Under the pieces are notes generated by a model. The model made no database searches. It was given only the letters and a program-made list of their open reading frames with translations, and was not told the origin of the DNA. The translations under genes were made by a program, and so were the position numbers. Below are positions 37,626 through 46,375 of a DNA stretch of 64,000 bases, in pieces (within the stretch, counting starts at the first letter, position 1; every line of letters starts with the position of its first letter). The stretch comes from PFJX01 sp040751755 (lineage in GTDB: Bacteria > Pseudomonadota > Gammaproteobacteria > Burkholderiales > Thiobacillaceae), in NCBI GenBank assembly GCA_040751755.1, contig JBFMHC010000026.1, forward strand, positions 1-64,000. Direction: 5' to 3'.

Positions 37626-39488
37626 TCAAAACACCAGCAGGGGCAGGACGATGAGCAGCCACCAAGGCCGGGCATGCTCGACGGTGAAAGGCAGGGACGT
37701 GCTGGGCAGGCTGGCGCTGTCTTCCGCGCCCAGGGCGATCACGCGCACGAAGTAGTCGCCGGGCGGCAGGTCCTTGAGCAGGGCCCGCGTCCCCTCCACC
37801 TCCTGCCGCGCGACGGGCCTGGCGAAGGCCGCGTCCGCCGCGATCTCGACGCGGTGGCGACGGGCCTCGCCCTGCCACGTCAGGGCGAGGGTCTTGGCGT
37901 CCAGCCTCAGTTCGCGCGGTGGCGGCGGCGGCACGATGACCTTGTTGTCGGCGCTCCAGCCCCCGGCCTGGCCGTCCGCCTCGACGCCACGCACGCGCCA
38001 GACGTAACTGCCCGGCGCCAGCGTCGCGGCGGCGGCGGTGTCCCTGGATTCCTCGCTGGCCACCCTGGACTTGCGCTCGACGTCCGTCACCTCCAGCCCG
38101 TAGCGGTCCGCGCCACGCACCGACTCCCAGGTGAAGTGCGTGCGGTCCGTGCCGGACTTGCTCTGGCCGCCCGCCGGCGGCAGCGGCAGGGGCTGCACGC
38201 GGAAGGCGCGGTGCGGGCTGAACAGGTGCGTCTTGCCGGTCTCGTCGACGCTGGCGACGCGCCAGTGCCAGTCGCCCTCGGCGAGGATCTCCTGGTGCCG
38301 CACCACGGCGGGCAGTTTGCGCTCGATGACGCCGTTGGCGAATTCCGGCGTCGGCGCGATCTGCAGCACATAGCCGTGCGCGTCCGGCACCGCGCTCCAG
38401 GCGAAGTCCGCCTGGGTCTGGTACAGGCGCTCGCCCAGGGCCGGCGCCACCGGTACCGGCGGCAGGGGGCGCGCGTCGAGCACGAAGCGGTGCACGGCCT
38501 CCAGGCCCTCCAGGCCGGCCGCGTCGATGGCGCGGGCGCGCAGGAAATATTCGCCGTCCGGCAGGTCGTCCGTCCACTGCGCGGTCTGGCCGGTGAACAC
38601 GTCGTCGCGCAGCACCGTGCCGAAGGCCTCGTCGCCGGTCACGCGCGCGCGCCACGCCACCGCGCCGGGCTGTTCCGGCTTGGTGAACTGCAGCGGCAGG
38701 CGCTGGATCGTCGCGGGGACGGCGCCGAGGTCCGGTGCCGCCAGCAGCGCGCGCGGCGTGACGGGCGGCCTGCCGGCCTCGGCGAGCGTGCCGTAGCCTG
38801 CCGCCACGTCCACCGTCCTGCCCCGGGCGTTCACCGCCACCACGCCCTCGGTGACCTCGCTGGACATGCGCCTGCCGTCCTCGGCGACGCCGACGCGGAA
38901 GGCGGTGCCGCGCAGGCCTGCCACCGCCACCGGCGTGCGCACCTGGAAGCCGCCGGCGGGGGCCTGCTGCCGGGCGGCGGCGGTCTCGATGCGGCCGCTC
39001 TCCAGGTTCAGTTCGGTGGAGATCATGCCGGTCTTGCCGTAGGCGGCGAGGCGGCCGAAACCGAGCTTGCTCGACGCCTGCTGGGTGAGCTGCGTGCCGT
39101 CGGCGAAACGGAAGCTGGCGCTGCTGCGCGGACCGGTGAGCACGGTCTCGCCGCCGTTCAGCCGGTCACCCTCCCTGAGCGGCCGGAAGCCGCCGTCCGC
39201 GCCCTTGTAGCGCACGTTGCCGCTCACCGCGGTGACGCTGACCGGGGCGGGCGTGACCTTGAGCAGGGCGACGGGGATGCGCAGGCGGAAGTCGGCCGGC
39301 ATGCGCCTGGGGATCTCGACCTTGTTCTCGGACTGCACCTTGGGCCAGTCGTTGGGGTTTTTCAGGTACTGCTGGCCGATGCCGATCAGGGTGTCGCCCG
39401 GCACCGTCACGTATTGCCAGTCGGCGGCGTGGGCGGGCAGGGCGAGGCACAGGAGGGGAGCGAGGCAGCGGCGAAGGCGGGCGGGCAT
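37626..39488 (-). CDS. Exported LysM-FecR-domain protein with Fn3-like repeats
   Basis: Envelope protein of 620 residues. The ATG chosen gives a signal peptide (MPARLRRCLAPLLCLALPAH, cleavage near AHA-ADW). Then come a LysM peptidoglycan-binding domain (about 25-75, VPGDTLIGIGQQYLKNPNDW), a FecR domain (about 83-240, VSGNVRYKG, then FRFADGTQLTQ and TPVAVAGLRGTAFRVG), a series of Fn3-like beta domains (about 260-600) and a short hydrophobic C-terminus (WWLLIVLPLLVF). FecR-LysM proteins of this layout are often encoded beside CHASE2 cyclases or kinases and probably sense or scaffold in the periplasm. Here the operon partner is a diguanylate cyclase. It diverges from purT. Confidence 0.85.
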   Translation of the reverse strand: MPARLRRCLAPLLCLALPAHAADWQYVTVPGDTLIGIGQQYLKNPNDWPKVQSENKVEIPRRMPADFRLRIPVALLKVTPAPVSVTAVSGNVRYKGADGGFRPLREGDRLNGGETVLTGPRSSASFRFADGTQLTQQASSKLGFGRLAAYGKTGMISTELNLESGRIETAAARQQAPAGGFQVRTPVAVAGLRGTAFRVGVAEDGRRMSSEVTEGVVAVNARGRTVDVAAGYGTLAEAGRPPVTPRALLAAPDLGAVPATIQRLPLQFTKPEQPGAVAWRARVTGDEAFGTVLRDDVFTGQTAQWTDDLPDGEYFLRARAIDAAGLEGLEAVHRFVLDARPLPPVPVAPALGERLYQTQADFAWSAVPDAHGYVLQIAPTPEFANGVIERKLPAVVRHQEILAEGDWHWRVASVDETGKTHLFSPHRAFRVQPLPLPPAGGQSKSGTDRTHFTWESVRGADRYGLEVTDVERKSRVASEESRDTAAAATLAPGSYVWRVRGVEADGQAGGWSADNKVIVPPPPPRELRLDAKTLALTWQGEARRHRVEIAADAAFARPVARQEVEGTRALLKDLPPGDYFVRVIALGAEDSASLPSTSLPFTVEHARPWWLLIVLPLLVF

Positions 39489-39554
39489 GGCGGGCTCTCT
39501 TACGGTAATCTTGGGCAAAACAACCATATCGATGTTCGAGAGGATTGATCGCGT

Positions 39555-40760
39555 ATGCATATCGGAACCCCTCTGTCCGCCTCCGCCACCCGCGTCATGC
39601 TGCTCGGCGCGGGGGAACTGGGCAAGGAAGTCATTATCGCCCTGCAGCGTCTTGGGGTGGAAGTCATCGCCGTGGACCGCTACGACAACGCGCCCGGTCA
39701 GCAGGTGGCGCACCACGCGCAGACCATCGACATGAGCGACGGCAACGTCCTCGCCCGCCTCGTCGATTCGGTGAAGCCGGCCCTGGTGGTGCCGGAGATC
39801 GAGGCGATCGCCACCGAGACCCTGCTGGAGCTGGAGAAGGCCGGCGTCTGCACGGTCATCCCCACGGCGCGCGCCGCCAACCTGACCATGAACCGTGAGG
39901 GCATCCGCCGCCTCGCCGCCGAGGAGCTCAAGCTTCCCACCTCGCGCTACGCCTTCGCCGACTCGCTCAAGGCCCTGCGCGCCGCCGTCGAGGGCAAGGA
40001 CGGGATCGGCTTCCCCTGCGTGGTGAAGCCGGTGATGTCCTCCTCCGGCAAGGGCCAGAGCAAGGTCGACGGCGCCGAGGACCTGGCCGGCGCCTGGCAC
40101 TACGCGGCGAGCGGCGGTCGCGTCGACAAGGGACGCGTGATCGTCGAGGGCTTCATCGACTTCGACTACGAGATCACCCTCCTCACGGTGCGCGCCAAGG
40201 GACCGGACGGAGAGACCGAGACCCACTTCTGCGAGCCCATCGGCCACCTGCAGGTGAAGGGCGACTACGTCGAGAGCTGGCAGCCGCAGCCCATGTCCGC
40301 CAAGGCCCTCAAGGAGGCGCGCCGCATCGCCAAGGCGGTGACCGACAACCTCGGCGGTCTCGGCCTGTTCGGCGTGGAGTGTTTCGTCAAGGGCGACCGG
40401 GTGTGGTTCTCCGAGGTGAGCCCGCGCCCGCACGACACCGGCATGGTCACCATGGCGACGCAACGCCAGAACGAGTTCGAACTGCACGCGCGCGCCATCC
40501 TCGGCCTGCCGGTGGACACCGCCCTGCGCAACCCGGGCGCCTCGGCGGTGATCTACGGCGGCGTGGAGGCGCGCGGCGTGTGCTTCGAGGGCGTGGACGA
40601 GGCCCTGCGCGTGCCGGGCACCGAGGTCCGCCTGTTCGGCAAGCCCGAGTCCTTCTTCCGCCGCCGCATGGGCGTGGCCCTGGCGGAGGGCAAGGACGTG
40701 GAGGAGGCACGCGCCCGGGCAAAGGAGGCCGCGGGCAAGGTGAAACCGGTAAAGGGGTGA
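39555..40760 (+). CDS. purT: Formate-dependent GAR transformylase (PurT)
   Basis: Cytosolic ATP-grasp enzyme of 401 residues that formylates glycinamide ribonucleotide using formate and ATP in purine synthesis. Recognisable parts: VMLLGAGELGKEVIIALQRL and VEVIAVDRYDNAPGQQVAH at the N-terminus, VVPEIEAIATETLLELE, the ATP-grasp loop PVMSSSGKGQSKV, VEGFIDFDYEITLLTVR, and FFSEVSPRPHDTGMVT-type motif (VWFSEVSPRPHDTGM) with TQRQNEFELHARAILGLP. Length is normal (E. coli 392). Together with purL it puts two purine pathway enzymes about 7 kb apart, not in one operon. Confidence 0.97.
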   Translation: MHIGTPLSASATRVMLLGAGELGKEVIIALQRLGVEVIAVDRYDNAPGQQVAHHAQTIDMSDGNVLARLVDSVKPALVVPEIEAIATETLLELEKAGVCTVIPTARAANLTMNREGIRRLAAEELKLPTSRYAFADSLKALRAAVEGKDGIGFPCVVKPVMSSSGKGQSKVDGAEDLAGAWHYAASGGRVDKGRVIVEGFIDFDYEITLLTVRAKGPDGETETHFCEPIGHLQVKGDYVESWQPQPMSAKALKEARRIAKAVTDNLGGLGLFGVECFVKGDRVWFSEVSPRPHDTGMVTMATQRQNEFELHARAILGLPVDTALRNPGASAVIYGGVEARGVCFEGVDEALRVPGTEVRLFGKPESFFRRRMGVALAEGKDVEEARARAKEAAGKVKPVKG

Positions 40761-40923
40761 GTGGTGGTTTGGTTCAGGGCGGCAATGAACCTGATGCCGA
40801 CCATCAATATCCCTTGAGGGTACAGCCGCTGTCAGCCCGGGCCGTCATACGTGACTGACCGCTGTCGGTTAAGTTCTACTGCATGGATGCGATCGTTAGC
40901 ATCCAGCCGGGAAGGGTAGGTTG

Positions 40924-41421
40924 ATGCCGAACATACCGGTCGTCTTGTCGCTTCCGCCACCGGTCATCGACCTTTGGTGCGCGCAGCAAGCTCTAGCGAA
41001 GCACTATGCCAATACTGGTTTGAATTTCACGCTGGACGGGCGGCTGGTTGGAGACATCGCCGAGGCCTTGGCGCTTGAGCACTTTGCGCTTAGCTTGCCA
41101 GCTAAACGCACTAAGGGTGTAGATGCACTGACTGCTTCTGGCGACACCGTCCAAATCAAGGCATCTGGATTGGAGAATTCCGGCCCGGCATTCACTCCCG
41201 GTAGTGGCATCGCTCGCTATTTGCTGTTCTTCAGGATTGATTTCTCGTCGGGCACCGCGACGGTGCTCTACAACGGATTGGAGGAGCCAGTTCGAGCACG
41301 GCTACTCCCAAGAGAGTGGACTGGCACGAAGGTTGTGAATCTGTCAGCGTTGCGCGCCCTTCAGCATGAGCTCGGAGATGCGAACGCTCTACCACTCAAG
41401 ATGCGGACGAGCGCCAAGTAG
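40924..41421 (+). CDS. DUF6998-like protein with PD-(D/E)XK nuclease-type residues
   Basis: Protein of 165 residues resembling the uncharacterised DUF6998 family. Residues 26-85 carry NTGLNFTLDGRLVGDIAEAL (conserved GD and E), then KGVDA and VQIKASG. Spacing E...D...QxK fits the PD-(D/E)XK nuclease core, so a DNA-cleaving or DNA-binding role is possible, though catalysis is unproven. The gene stands alone between purT and the hydrogenase operon. Its base composition and codon use are clearly less GC-rich than either flank (many codons ending in A or T), which suggests horizontal transfer. A TTG immediately before the ATG could extend it by one residue. No methyltransferase partner is nearby. 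Confidence 0.65.
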   Translation: MPNIPVVLSLPPPVIDLWCAQQALAKHYANTGLNFTLDGRLVGDIAEALALEHFALSLPAKRTKGVDALTASGDTVQIKASGLENSGPAFTPGSGIARYLLFFRIDFSSGTATVLYNGLEEPVRARLLPREWTGTKVVNLSALRALQHELGDANALPLKMRTSAK

Positions 41422-41565
41422 GCCGTAGTTGGCCACCGCCGTGCTTTGCTAAAGACCTGTTTGCGGCGTCGAGATCGACCTACCGAAGGTCTGCTCGGAG
41501 TCAGCGCCTGCCTGATTGATAGTGTTGGCTGAGTGACGGTATTGAGGCGATAACCGCCAGTAATC

Positions 41566-42630
41566 TCAGCAGATCCTCGGCAGCTGCTCCCCCGCCAGCC
41601 AGTCCACCATGCGGCGCCCGCCGAGGCGGGTGGTCATCTGCACGAAGCGGTTGGGGTCGTCGGTCACGCGGCCGATGCGGGTGGCGTCCCGGCCCTGCGG
41701 GTGGGCGCGCATGGCGCCGAGCAGGGCGTCCGCGTCCTCGGCGGCGCAGACGGCGATCAGCTTGCCCTCGTTGGCGATGTTGAGCGGGTCCAGGCCCAGC
41801 AGTTCGCACGCCGCCTCCACCTCCGGGCGCACCGGGATGGCGGCCTCGTCGAGGTGGATGCCGACGCCGGACTGGTGCGCGATCTCGTTGAGCGTGGCGG
41901 CGAGGCCGCCGCGCGTCGGGTCGCGCATCAGCCGCAGGCGCGCGCCGCTCGCCAGCATCGCCGCGGTGAGGCCGTTGAGCGCGGCCGTGTCGGACTGGAT
42001 GGGGGCGTCGAAGGAGAGGTTCTCGCGCCGGCCCATGATCGCCACGCCGTGGTCGCCGATGTGGCCGGACACCAGGACGGCGTCGCCGGGCCGCGCCTGG
42101 TCGCCGCCCAGGCACACGCCCTCGGGCAGGAAGCCGACGCCGGTGGTGGTGATGAACACGCCGTCGCCCTTGCCCTGTTCCACCACCTTGGTGTCGCCCG
42201 CCACCAGCTTCACGCCTGCATCCGCGGCCGCCCGGGCCATGGAGGTGACGATGCGCGCCAGGTCGGCGAGGGGGAAGCCTTCTTCGAGGATGAAACCGGC
42301 GGTGAGGTAGAGCGGCGTGGCGCCCATCACCGCCACGTCGTTGACCGTGCCGTGCACCGACAGGCAGCCGATGTCGCCGCCCGGGAAGAACAGTGGCGAG
42401 ACCACGTGGCTGTCGGTGGAGACCACCAGGCGGCCGGGGCCATGGCTTGTGCCAATCGGCAGCACGGTGCCGTCGTTGCCCTGCGCCAGGTATTCGTTGC
42501 CCAGGTGGTTGGCGAACAGCTCGGTGATGAGCTGCACCATGGCGCGGCCGCCGCCGCCGTGCGAGAGGTCGACGCGGCCGTGCTTGAGGTCCAGCGGGCG
42601 GGCGTAGCCCTTCTTCACCGTGCCGCTCAT
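41566..42630 (-). CDS. hypE: Hydrogenase maturation protein HypE
   Basis: Forms the cyanide ligands of [NiFe] hydrogenase together with HypF: HypE dehydrates a carbamoyl group on its C-terminal cysteine to thiocyanate. The 354-residue protein ends in PRIC, the required terminal cysteine. The PurM-like ATP-binding fold is visible as LSHGGGGRAMVQLITELF, VVSTDSHVVSPLFFPGGDIG, GTVNDVAVMGA, LVAGDTKVVEQGK, and MRDPTRGGLAATLNEIA. Last gene of the hup-hyp operon; its start overlaps the hypD stop by four bases. About 140 bases of noncoding sequence separate it from the nuclease-like islet, and I see no terminator there. Confidence 0.97.
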   Translation of the reverse strand: MSGTVKKGYARPLDLKHGRVDLSHGGGGRAMVQLITELFANHLGNEYLAQGNDGTVLPIGTSHGPGRLVVSTDSHVVSPLFFPGGDIGCLSVHGTVNDVAVMGATPLYLTAGFILEEGFPLADLARIVTSMARAAADAGVKLVAGDTKVVEQGKGDGVFITTTGVGFLPEGVCLGGDQARPGDAVLVSGHIGDHGVAIMGRRENLSFDAPIQSDTAALNGLTAAMLASGARLRLMRDPTRGGLAATLNEIAHQSGVGIHLDEAAIPVRPEVEAACELLGLDPLNIANEGKLIAVCAAEDADALLGAMRAHPQGRDATRIGRVTDDPNRFVQMTTRLGGRRMVDWLAGEQLPRIC

Positions 42631-43760
42631 GCCGCCACCTCATCGCGATAGCGCCCATAGGTGTAGTGCGCCGCGCACGCCCCCTCTGACGAGACCATGC
42701 AGGACCCTACCGGGTTTTCCGGCGTGCACACGGTACCGAAGATCTTGCAGTCCACCGGACGCTTCTCGCCGCGCAGGATGGCGCCGCACTCGCAGGCCTT
42801 GTTGTCGGCCACGGCCTGGTAGGGCATGTCGAAGCGCCTTTCCGCGTCGAATTCGCCGTAGGCATCGCGGATGCGCAGCGCGGAGAAGGGCACCTGGCCG
42901 AGGCCGCGCCACTCGAAGGATTCGCGCAGCTCCAGCACCTCGTTCACCAGCCCCTGCGCCTTGAGGTTGCCCTCGCGGGTGACGGCGCGGGTGAACTCGT
43001 TCTCCACCTCGGCGCGACCCTGGTTGACCTGGCGGATCAGCATGAGGATGGCCTGCATCACGTCCAGGGGCTCGAAGCCGGCGATGACCACGGGCTTGCC
43101 GTAGTCGGCGGCGACGAACTCGTAGGGCCGGCTGCCGATCACGGTGGAGACGTGGGCCGGGCCGACGAAGCCCGCCAGGTCCTCGGCCGGCGTGCCGGGG
43201 ATGGGAGGGGCATCGAGCAGGTGGCGCATGGCCGGCGGTGTGAGGACGTGGCAGCACAGCGCCGAGAAGTTCTTCAGGCCCTCCGCCCGTGCCTGCAGGA
43301 TGGCGACGGCGGTGGGGGGCGTGGTGGTCTCGAAGCCGATGGCGAAGAACATCACCTCGCGGCCGGGGTTGTCGCGTGCCACCTTGAGGGCGTCGGCCAC
43401 CGAATAGACCATGCGGATGTCGCCGCCGCGCGCCTTCGCGCGCATCAGCGAGAGGTTGTCGGAGGCGGGCACGCGCAGGGTGTCCGCGTAGGTGCAGACG
43501 ATCACGTTGCGCTGCGTGGCGAGGCGGATCACCTGGTCGATGCGGCCGATGGGCAGTACGCACACCGGGCAGCCGGGGCCGTGCACCATGCGCACGTTGG
43601 CCGGCAGCAGGTCCGGCACGCCGTAGCGCGAGATGGCGTGCGTGTGGCCGCCGCAGAACTCCATGAAGGCGTAGCGGCGCGCGGGGTCGGCCTCGGCGGC
43701 AATATGGGCGGCGATGTTCTTGGCGATTTCGCCGTCCCTGAATTCGTCCACGTACTTCAT
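42627..43760 (-). CDS. hypD: Hydrogenase maturation protein HypD
   Basis: Iron-sulfur protein of 377 residues that, with HypC, holds the iron while the CN and CO ligands of the [NiFe] site are attached. Conserved elements: MEFCGGHTHAISRYG with the invariant cysteine, VHGPGCPVCVLP, FFAIGFETTTPPTA, and the C-terminal [4Fe-4S]-binding cysteines in CECGAILRG, CKIFGTVCTPENPVGSC and SEGACAAHY. The length is normal for the family. It overlaps hypC by four bases upstream and hypE by four bases downstream, so the three are translated as a coupled block. Confidence 0.97.
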   Translation of the reverse strand: MKYVDEFRDGEIAKNIAAHIAAEADPARRYAFMEFCGGHTHAISRYGVPDLLPANVRMVHGPGCPVCVLPIGRIDQVIRLATQRNVIVCTYADTLRVPASDNLSLMRAKARGGDIRMVYSVADALKVARDNPGREVMFFAIGFETTTPPTAVAILQARAEGLKNFSALCCHVLTPPAMRHLLDAPPIPGTPAEDLAGFVGPAHVSTVIGSRPYEFVAADYGKPVVIAGFEPLDVMQAILMLIRQVNQGRAEVENEFTRAVTREGNLKAQGLVNEVLELRESFEWRGLGQVPFSALRIRDAYGEFDAERRFDMPYQAVADNKACECGAILRGEKRPVDCKIFGTVCTPENPVGSCMVSSEGACAAHYTYGRYRDEVAA

Positions 43761-43987
43761 GCGGCCTCCGGGTTCAGGCCCGCCTCGGCCATGAGGGCGA
43801 GGGTCTTGTGCGCCTCCTCCGGGTCCAGGCGGGTGAGGGCGTAGCCGACGTGGACGATGACGTAATCGCCCACCCGCACGTCCTCGACCAGGGCCAGGGA
43901 GACATCCTTCTTCACGCCGCCCAGGTCGACGACGGCCTGGTCGTTATCGGCGATTTCCACCACGCGGGCGGGGATGGCGAGACACAT
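43757..43987 (-). CDS. hypC: Hydrogenase maturation chaperone HypC
   Basis: Small chaperone of 76 residues that partners HypD and delivers the Fe(CN)2CO unit to the hydrogenase large subunit. It starts MCLAIPARVVEI, with the essential cysteine at position 2, and has the family sequence VGDYVIVHVGYALTRLDPEE. It is longer than the minimal family member by a short alanine-rich tail. It lies five bases after hypF and overlaps hypD by four. No separate hupF-like paralogue is visible in the window. Confidence 0.96.
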   Translation of the reverse strand: MCLAIPARVVEIADNDQAVVDLGGVKKDVSLALVEDVRVGDYVIVHVGYALTRLDPEEAHKTLALMAEAGLNPEAA

Positions 43988-43992
43988 GGTTT

Positions 43993-46365
43993 CTATCCTC
44001 CGGAAAGATGTCGCATTGCAACCCAGGCCTGGCCCAGGCTCAAGCCCCCGTCGTTGGGCGGCACCTGCCGGGCATCGAGGACGCGCAGGCCGTGCTGGGC
44101 GAGGAGGTCGCGCAGCTGGGCGGACAGGATGTGGTTGAGGAGGCAGCCGCCCCCCAGGGCCACGGTGTCCAGGGCCTGCGCCTCGGCCGCGCGGACCGCC
44201 CAGTCCGCCAGGGCCCGTGCCAGGGTGGCATGGAAGACGGCCGCGCCCCGCGCGGCATCGGTTTCATCGGCGAGGTGGGCGAGCAAGGGCAGCAGGTCGA
44301 GATGGCCGTGCCCCGCCAGCGCGTGGCCTCCCCGCAGCGGAGCAACCGGCCCCGCCTGTTCCGCCAGCCCTTCCAGCAGCATCGCCGCCTGGCCCTCGTA
44401 GGCCATGACCTCGCGCACGCCCAGCAGCCCGGCCGCGGCGTCGAACCAGCGTCCCAGGCTGGTGGTGGGCGGGCAGTGCAGCTCGCGTTCCAGCATCTCA
44501 TGCAGCTGTCCGGCCATGGGCCGGTTTGGGAAGCGCCTGGCGATCTCGCCGCCGCGGCCGAGCCGGAACAGGGCCGCCGCGGCCATGCGCCAGGGCTCCC
44601 TGGCCGCCTTGTCGGCACCCGGCAGAGGCAGGGGCGAGAGGTGGCCGAGGCGGGTGAAATCGCCCCCTTCGACACGCAGCAGCTCGCCGCCCCAGGCCTG
44701 TCCATCCGCGCCCAGGCCCACGCCGTCCAGGGCCAGGCCCAGCAGCGGGCCATCGACACCGTGCTCGGCGGCAATGGCGGCGATGTGAGCGTGGTGGTGC
44801 TGCACGGCGATCGCCGTCACGCCCCATTCCTGCGCCAGTGCCAGGGCATGGCGGCTGCCGAAGAAGTCCGGGTGCAGGTCGTGCGCCACCGCCTCGGGGC
44901 GCACCCGCAGGATGTCGAGCAGATGCGCCGCGACCTCCTGGAGCATGGCGCAGGTGGCGGGGTTGTCGAGGCCGCCGATGTGCTGGGAGACGAAGGCCTC
45001 ATCGCCGCGCGTGACGCAGACCGTGTTCTTGAGATGGCCGCCCAGCGCCAGCACGGCGGGGCCGGCGCGGGACAGGCGCACGGCACGAGGGGTGTAGCCG
45101 CGCGCGCGGCGGATGAACTGGATATTCCCTCTCCCCAATCCCTCCCCCTCCAGGGCAGTGGGGCTGCAACGCACCACGCTGTCGTCGGTGCGCACGACGA
45201 TGGCGCGGTCGTGCATCAGGATTGCATCGGCGATGCCGCCGAGGCGTTCCACCGCCTCGGCGTTGCCGACCACCAGGGGCTCGCCGCCCGGGTTGGCACT
45301 GGTCATCACCAGCGCCAGGCCCTGGGGCGCGTCCATCCAGGCCGTGCCGGCCGGCCGGCCGGCGGCCTCGTGGAACAGCAGCCAGTGCATGGGCGTGTAG
45401 GGCAGCATGGCGCCCAGCCAGGCCAGGCCGGGGGCGATGCCGGGCAGGGACGCGTCCGTGCCCGGCCGCTTGCGCAGCAACACGATGGGCCGCTCGGGCG
45501 AGGCCAGCAGGGCCCGTTCCGCCGCGTGCATCTCCACCCAGCCGGCGAGCGAGGCGGGGTTCGCGACCATGATGGCGAAGGGCTTCTCCTCGCGGTTCTT
45601 GCGCGCGCGCAGCCGTTGCACGGCCTCGGCATCGCGCGCGTCGCAGGCGAGGTGGAAGCCGCCCAGGCCCTTGATGGCGAGGATCTGGCCGGCCTTCAGG
45701 CGGGCGAGGGTCGCGGCGATCGGATCGTCGCAGGCGATGGGGCCGCCCTGTGCATCGACGAGCGTCAGGCGTGGCCCGCACACCGGGCAGGCCGTCGGTT
45801 CGGCATGGAAGCGCCGGTCGGCGGGGGCGCGGTATTCCGTCGCGCAGTCCGGACACAGGGGAAATGCCGCCATGCTGGTCTGCGCGCGGTCGTAGGGCAG
45901 GCCGCGGGTGAGGGTGTAGCGCGGGCCGCAGTGCGTGCAGTTGATGAAGGCATAGCGCCAGCGCCGGTCGGCGGGGTCGAACATCTCCGCCAGGCAGTCG
46001 GGGCACACGGCGGTGTCGTGGCCGATCATGGTGGCGGCCGCGCCGGCGCCGCTCTCGACGATGGCGAAGCCGGCGTGCGTCTCGGTGGCGAGGGTATCCT
46101 CCCAACGCAGGTCGCGCACCTGCGCCAGGGGAGGGACCTCCGCCGGCAGGCGGCGGGTGAAGGCCTCGATGTCCGGCTGCGCGCCCTGCACCAGGACCTC
46201 CACCCCGGCGGCGTCGTTGCGCACCCAGCCGGTAAGGCCCAGTTCGCTTGCGAGCCGCCAGACATAGGGGCGGAAGCCCACGCCCTGGACGATGCCGGTG
46301 ACGCGCAGGCGGCGTTGTACGAGGGGGGAGAGGGGGGGCGCGCCGGTTTCTCGGGGGAGATTCAT
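43993..46365 (-). CDS. hypF: Carbamoyltransferase HypF, with a REP-derived insert
   Basis: Activates carbamoyl phosphate and transfers the carbamoyl group to HypE for cyanide synthesis. The protein has 790 residues: acylphosphatase domain (VTGIVQGVGFRPYVWRLASE), two zinc-finger pairs (CPDCLAEM, CTHCGPRYT, CPDCATEY, CPVCGPRL), YrdC-like domain and a Kae1-like domain (VQHHHAHIAAIAAEHG, LALDGVGLGADG). The ATG is chosen because it falls ten bases after hypB; longer starts would overlap hypB. An insert of about 17 residues (SPTALEGEGLGRGN) after TDDSVVRC, between the YrdC and Kae1-like parts, is the translation of a degenerate REP-like unit. The N-terminal extension before RLRVTG is also proline-rich and unusual. 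Confidence 0.94.
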   Translation of the reverse strand: MNLPRETGAPPLSPLVQRRLRVTGIVQGVGFRPYVWRLASELGLTGWVRNDAAGVEVLVQGAQPDIEAFTRRLPAEVPPLAQVRDLRWEDTLATETHAGFAIVESGAGAAATMIGHDTAVCPDCLAEMFDPADRRWRYAFINCTHCGPRYTLTRGLPYDRAQTSMAAFPLCPDCATEYRAPADRRFHAEPTACPVCGPRLTLVDAQGGPIACDDPIAATLARLKAGQILAIKGLGGFHLACDARDAEAVQRLRARKNREEKPFAIMVANPASLAGWVEMHAAERALLASPERPIVLLRKRPGTDASLPGIAPGLAWLGAMLPYTPMHWLLFHEAAGRPAGTAWMDAPQGLALVMTSANPGGEPLVVGNAEAVERLGGIADAILMHDRAIVVRTDDSVVRCSPTALEGEGLGRGNIQFIRRARGYTPRAVRLSRAGPAVLALGGHLKNTVCVTRGDEAFVSQHIGGLDNPATCAMLQEVAAHLLDILRVRPEAVAHDLHPDFFGSRHALALAQEWGVTAIAVQHHHAHIAAIAAEHGVDGPLLGLALDGVGLGADGQAWGGELLRVEGGDFTRLGHLSPLPLPGADKAAREPWRMAAAALFRLGRGGEIARRFPNRPMAGQLHEMLERELHCPPTTSLGRWFDAAAGLLGVREVMAYEGQAAMLLEGLAEQAGPVAPLRGGHALAGHGHLDLLPLLAHLADETDAARGAAVFHATLARALADWAVRAAEAQALDTVALGGGCLLNHILSAQLRDLLAQHGLRVLDARQVPPNDGGLSLGQAWVAMRHLSGG
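45118..45168 (+). repeat. Degenerate REP-like unit inside hypF
   Basis: The + strand reads CCCTCTCCCCAATCCCTCCC then CCTCCAGGGCAGTGGGG, matching one unit of the palindromic family found twice in the DUF748 gene. The insert is 51 bases, a multiple of three, and leaves the hypF frame open. Confidence 0.7.
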
Positions 46366-46375
46366 CGCGACGGCG

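Noticed and set aside
46315..46365. Purine-rich N-terminal part of hypF, considered as a fourth REP unit
   Set aside because: Only one arm (GAGGGGGGAGAGGGGGGG) is present and there is no pairing partner, so the evidence is too weak.
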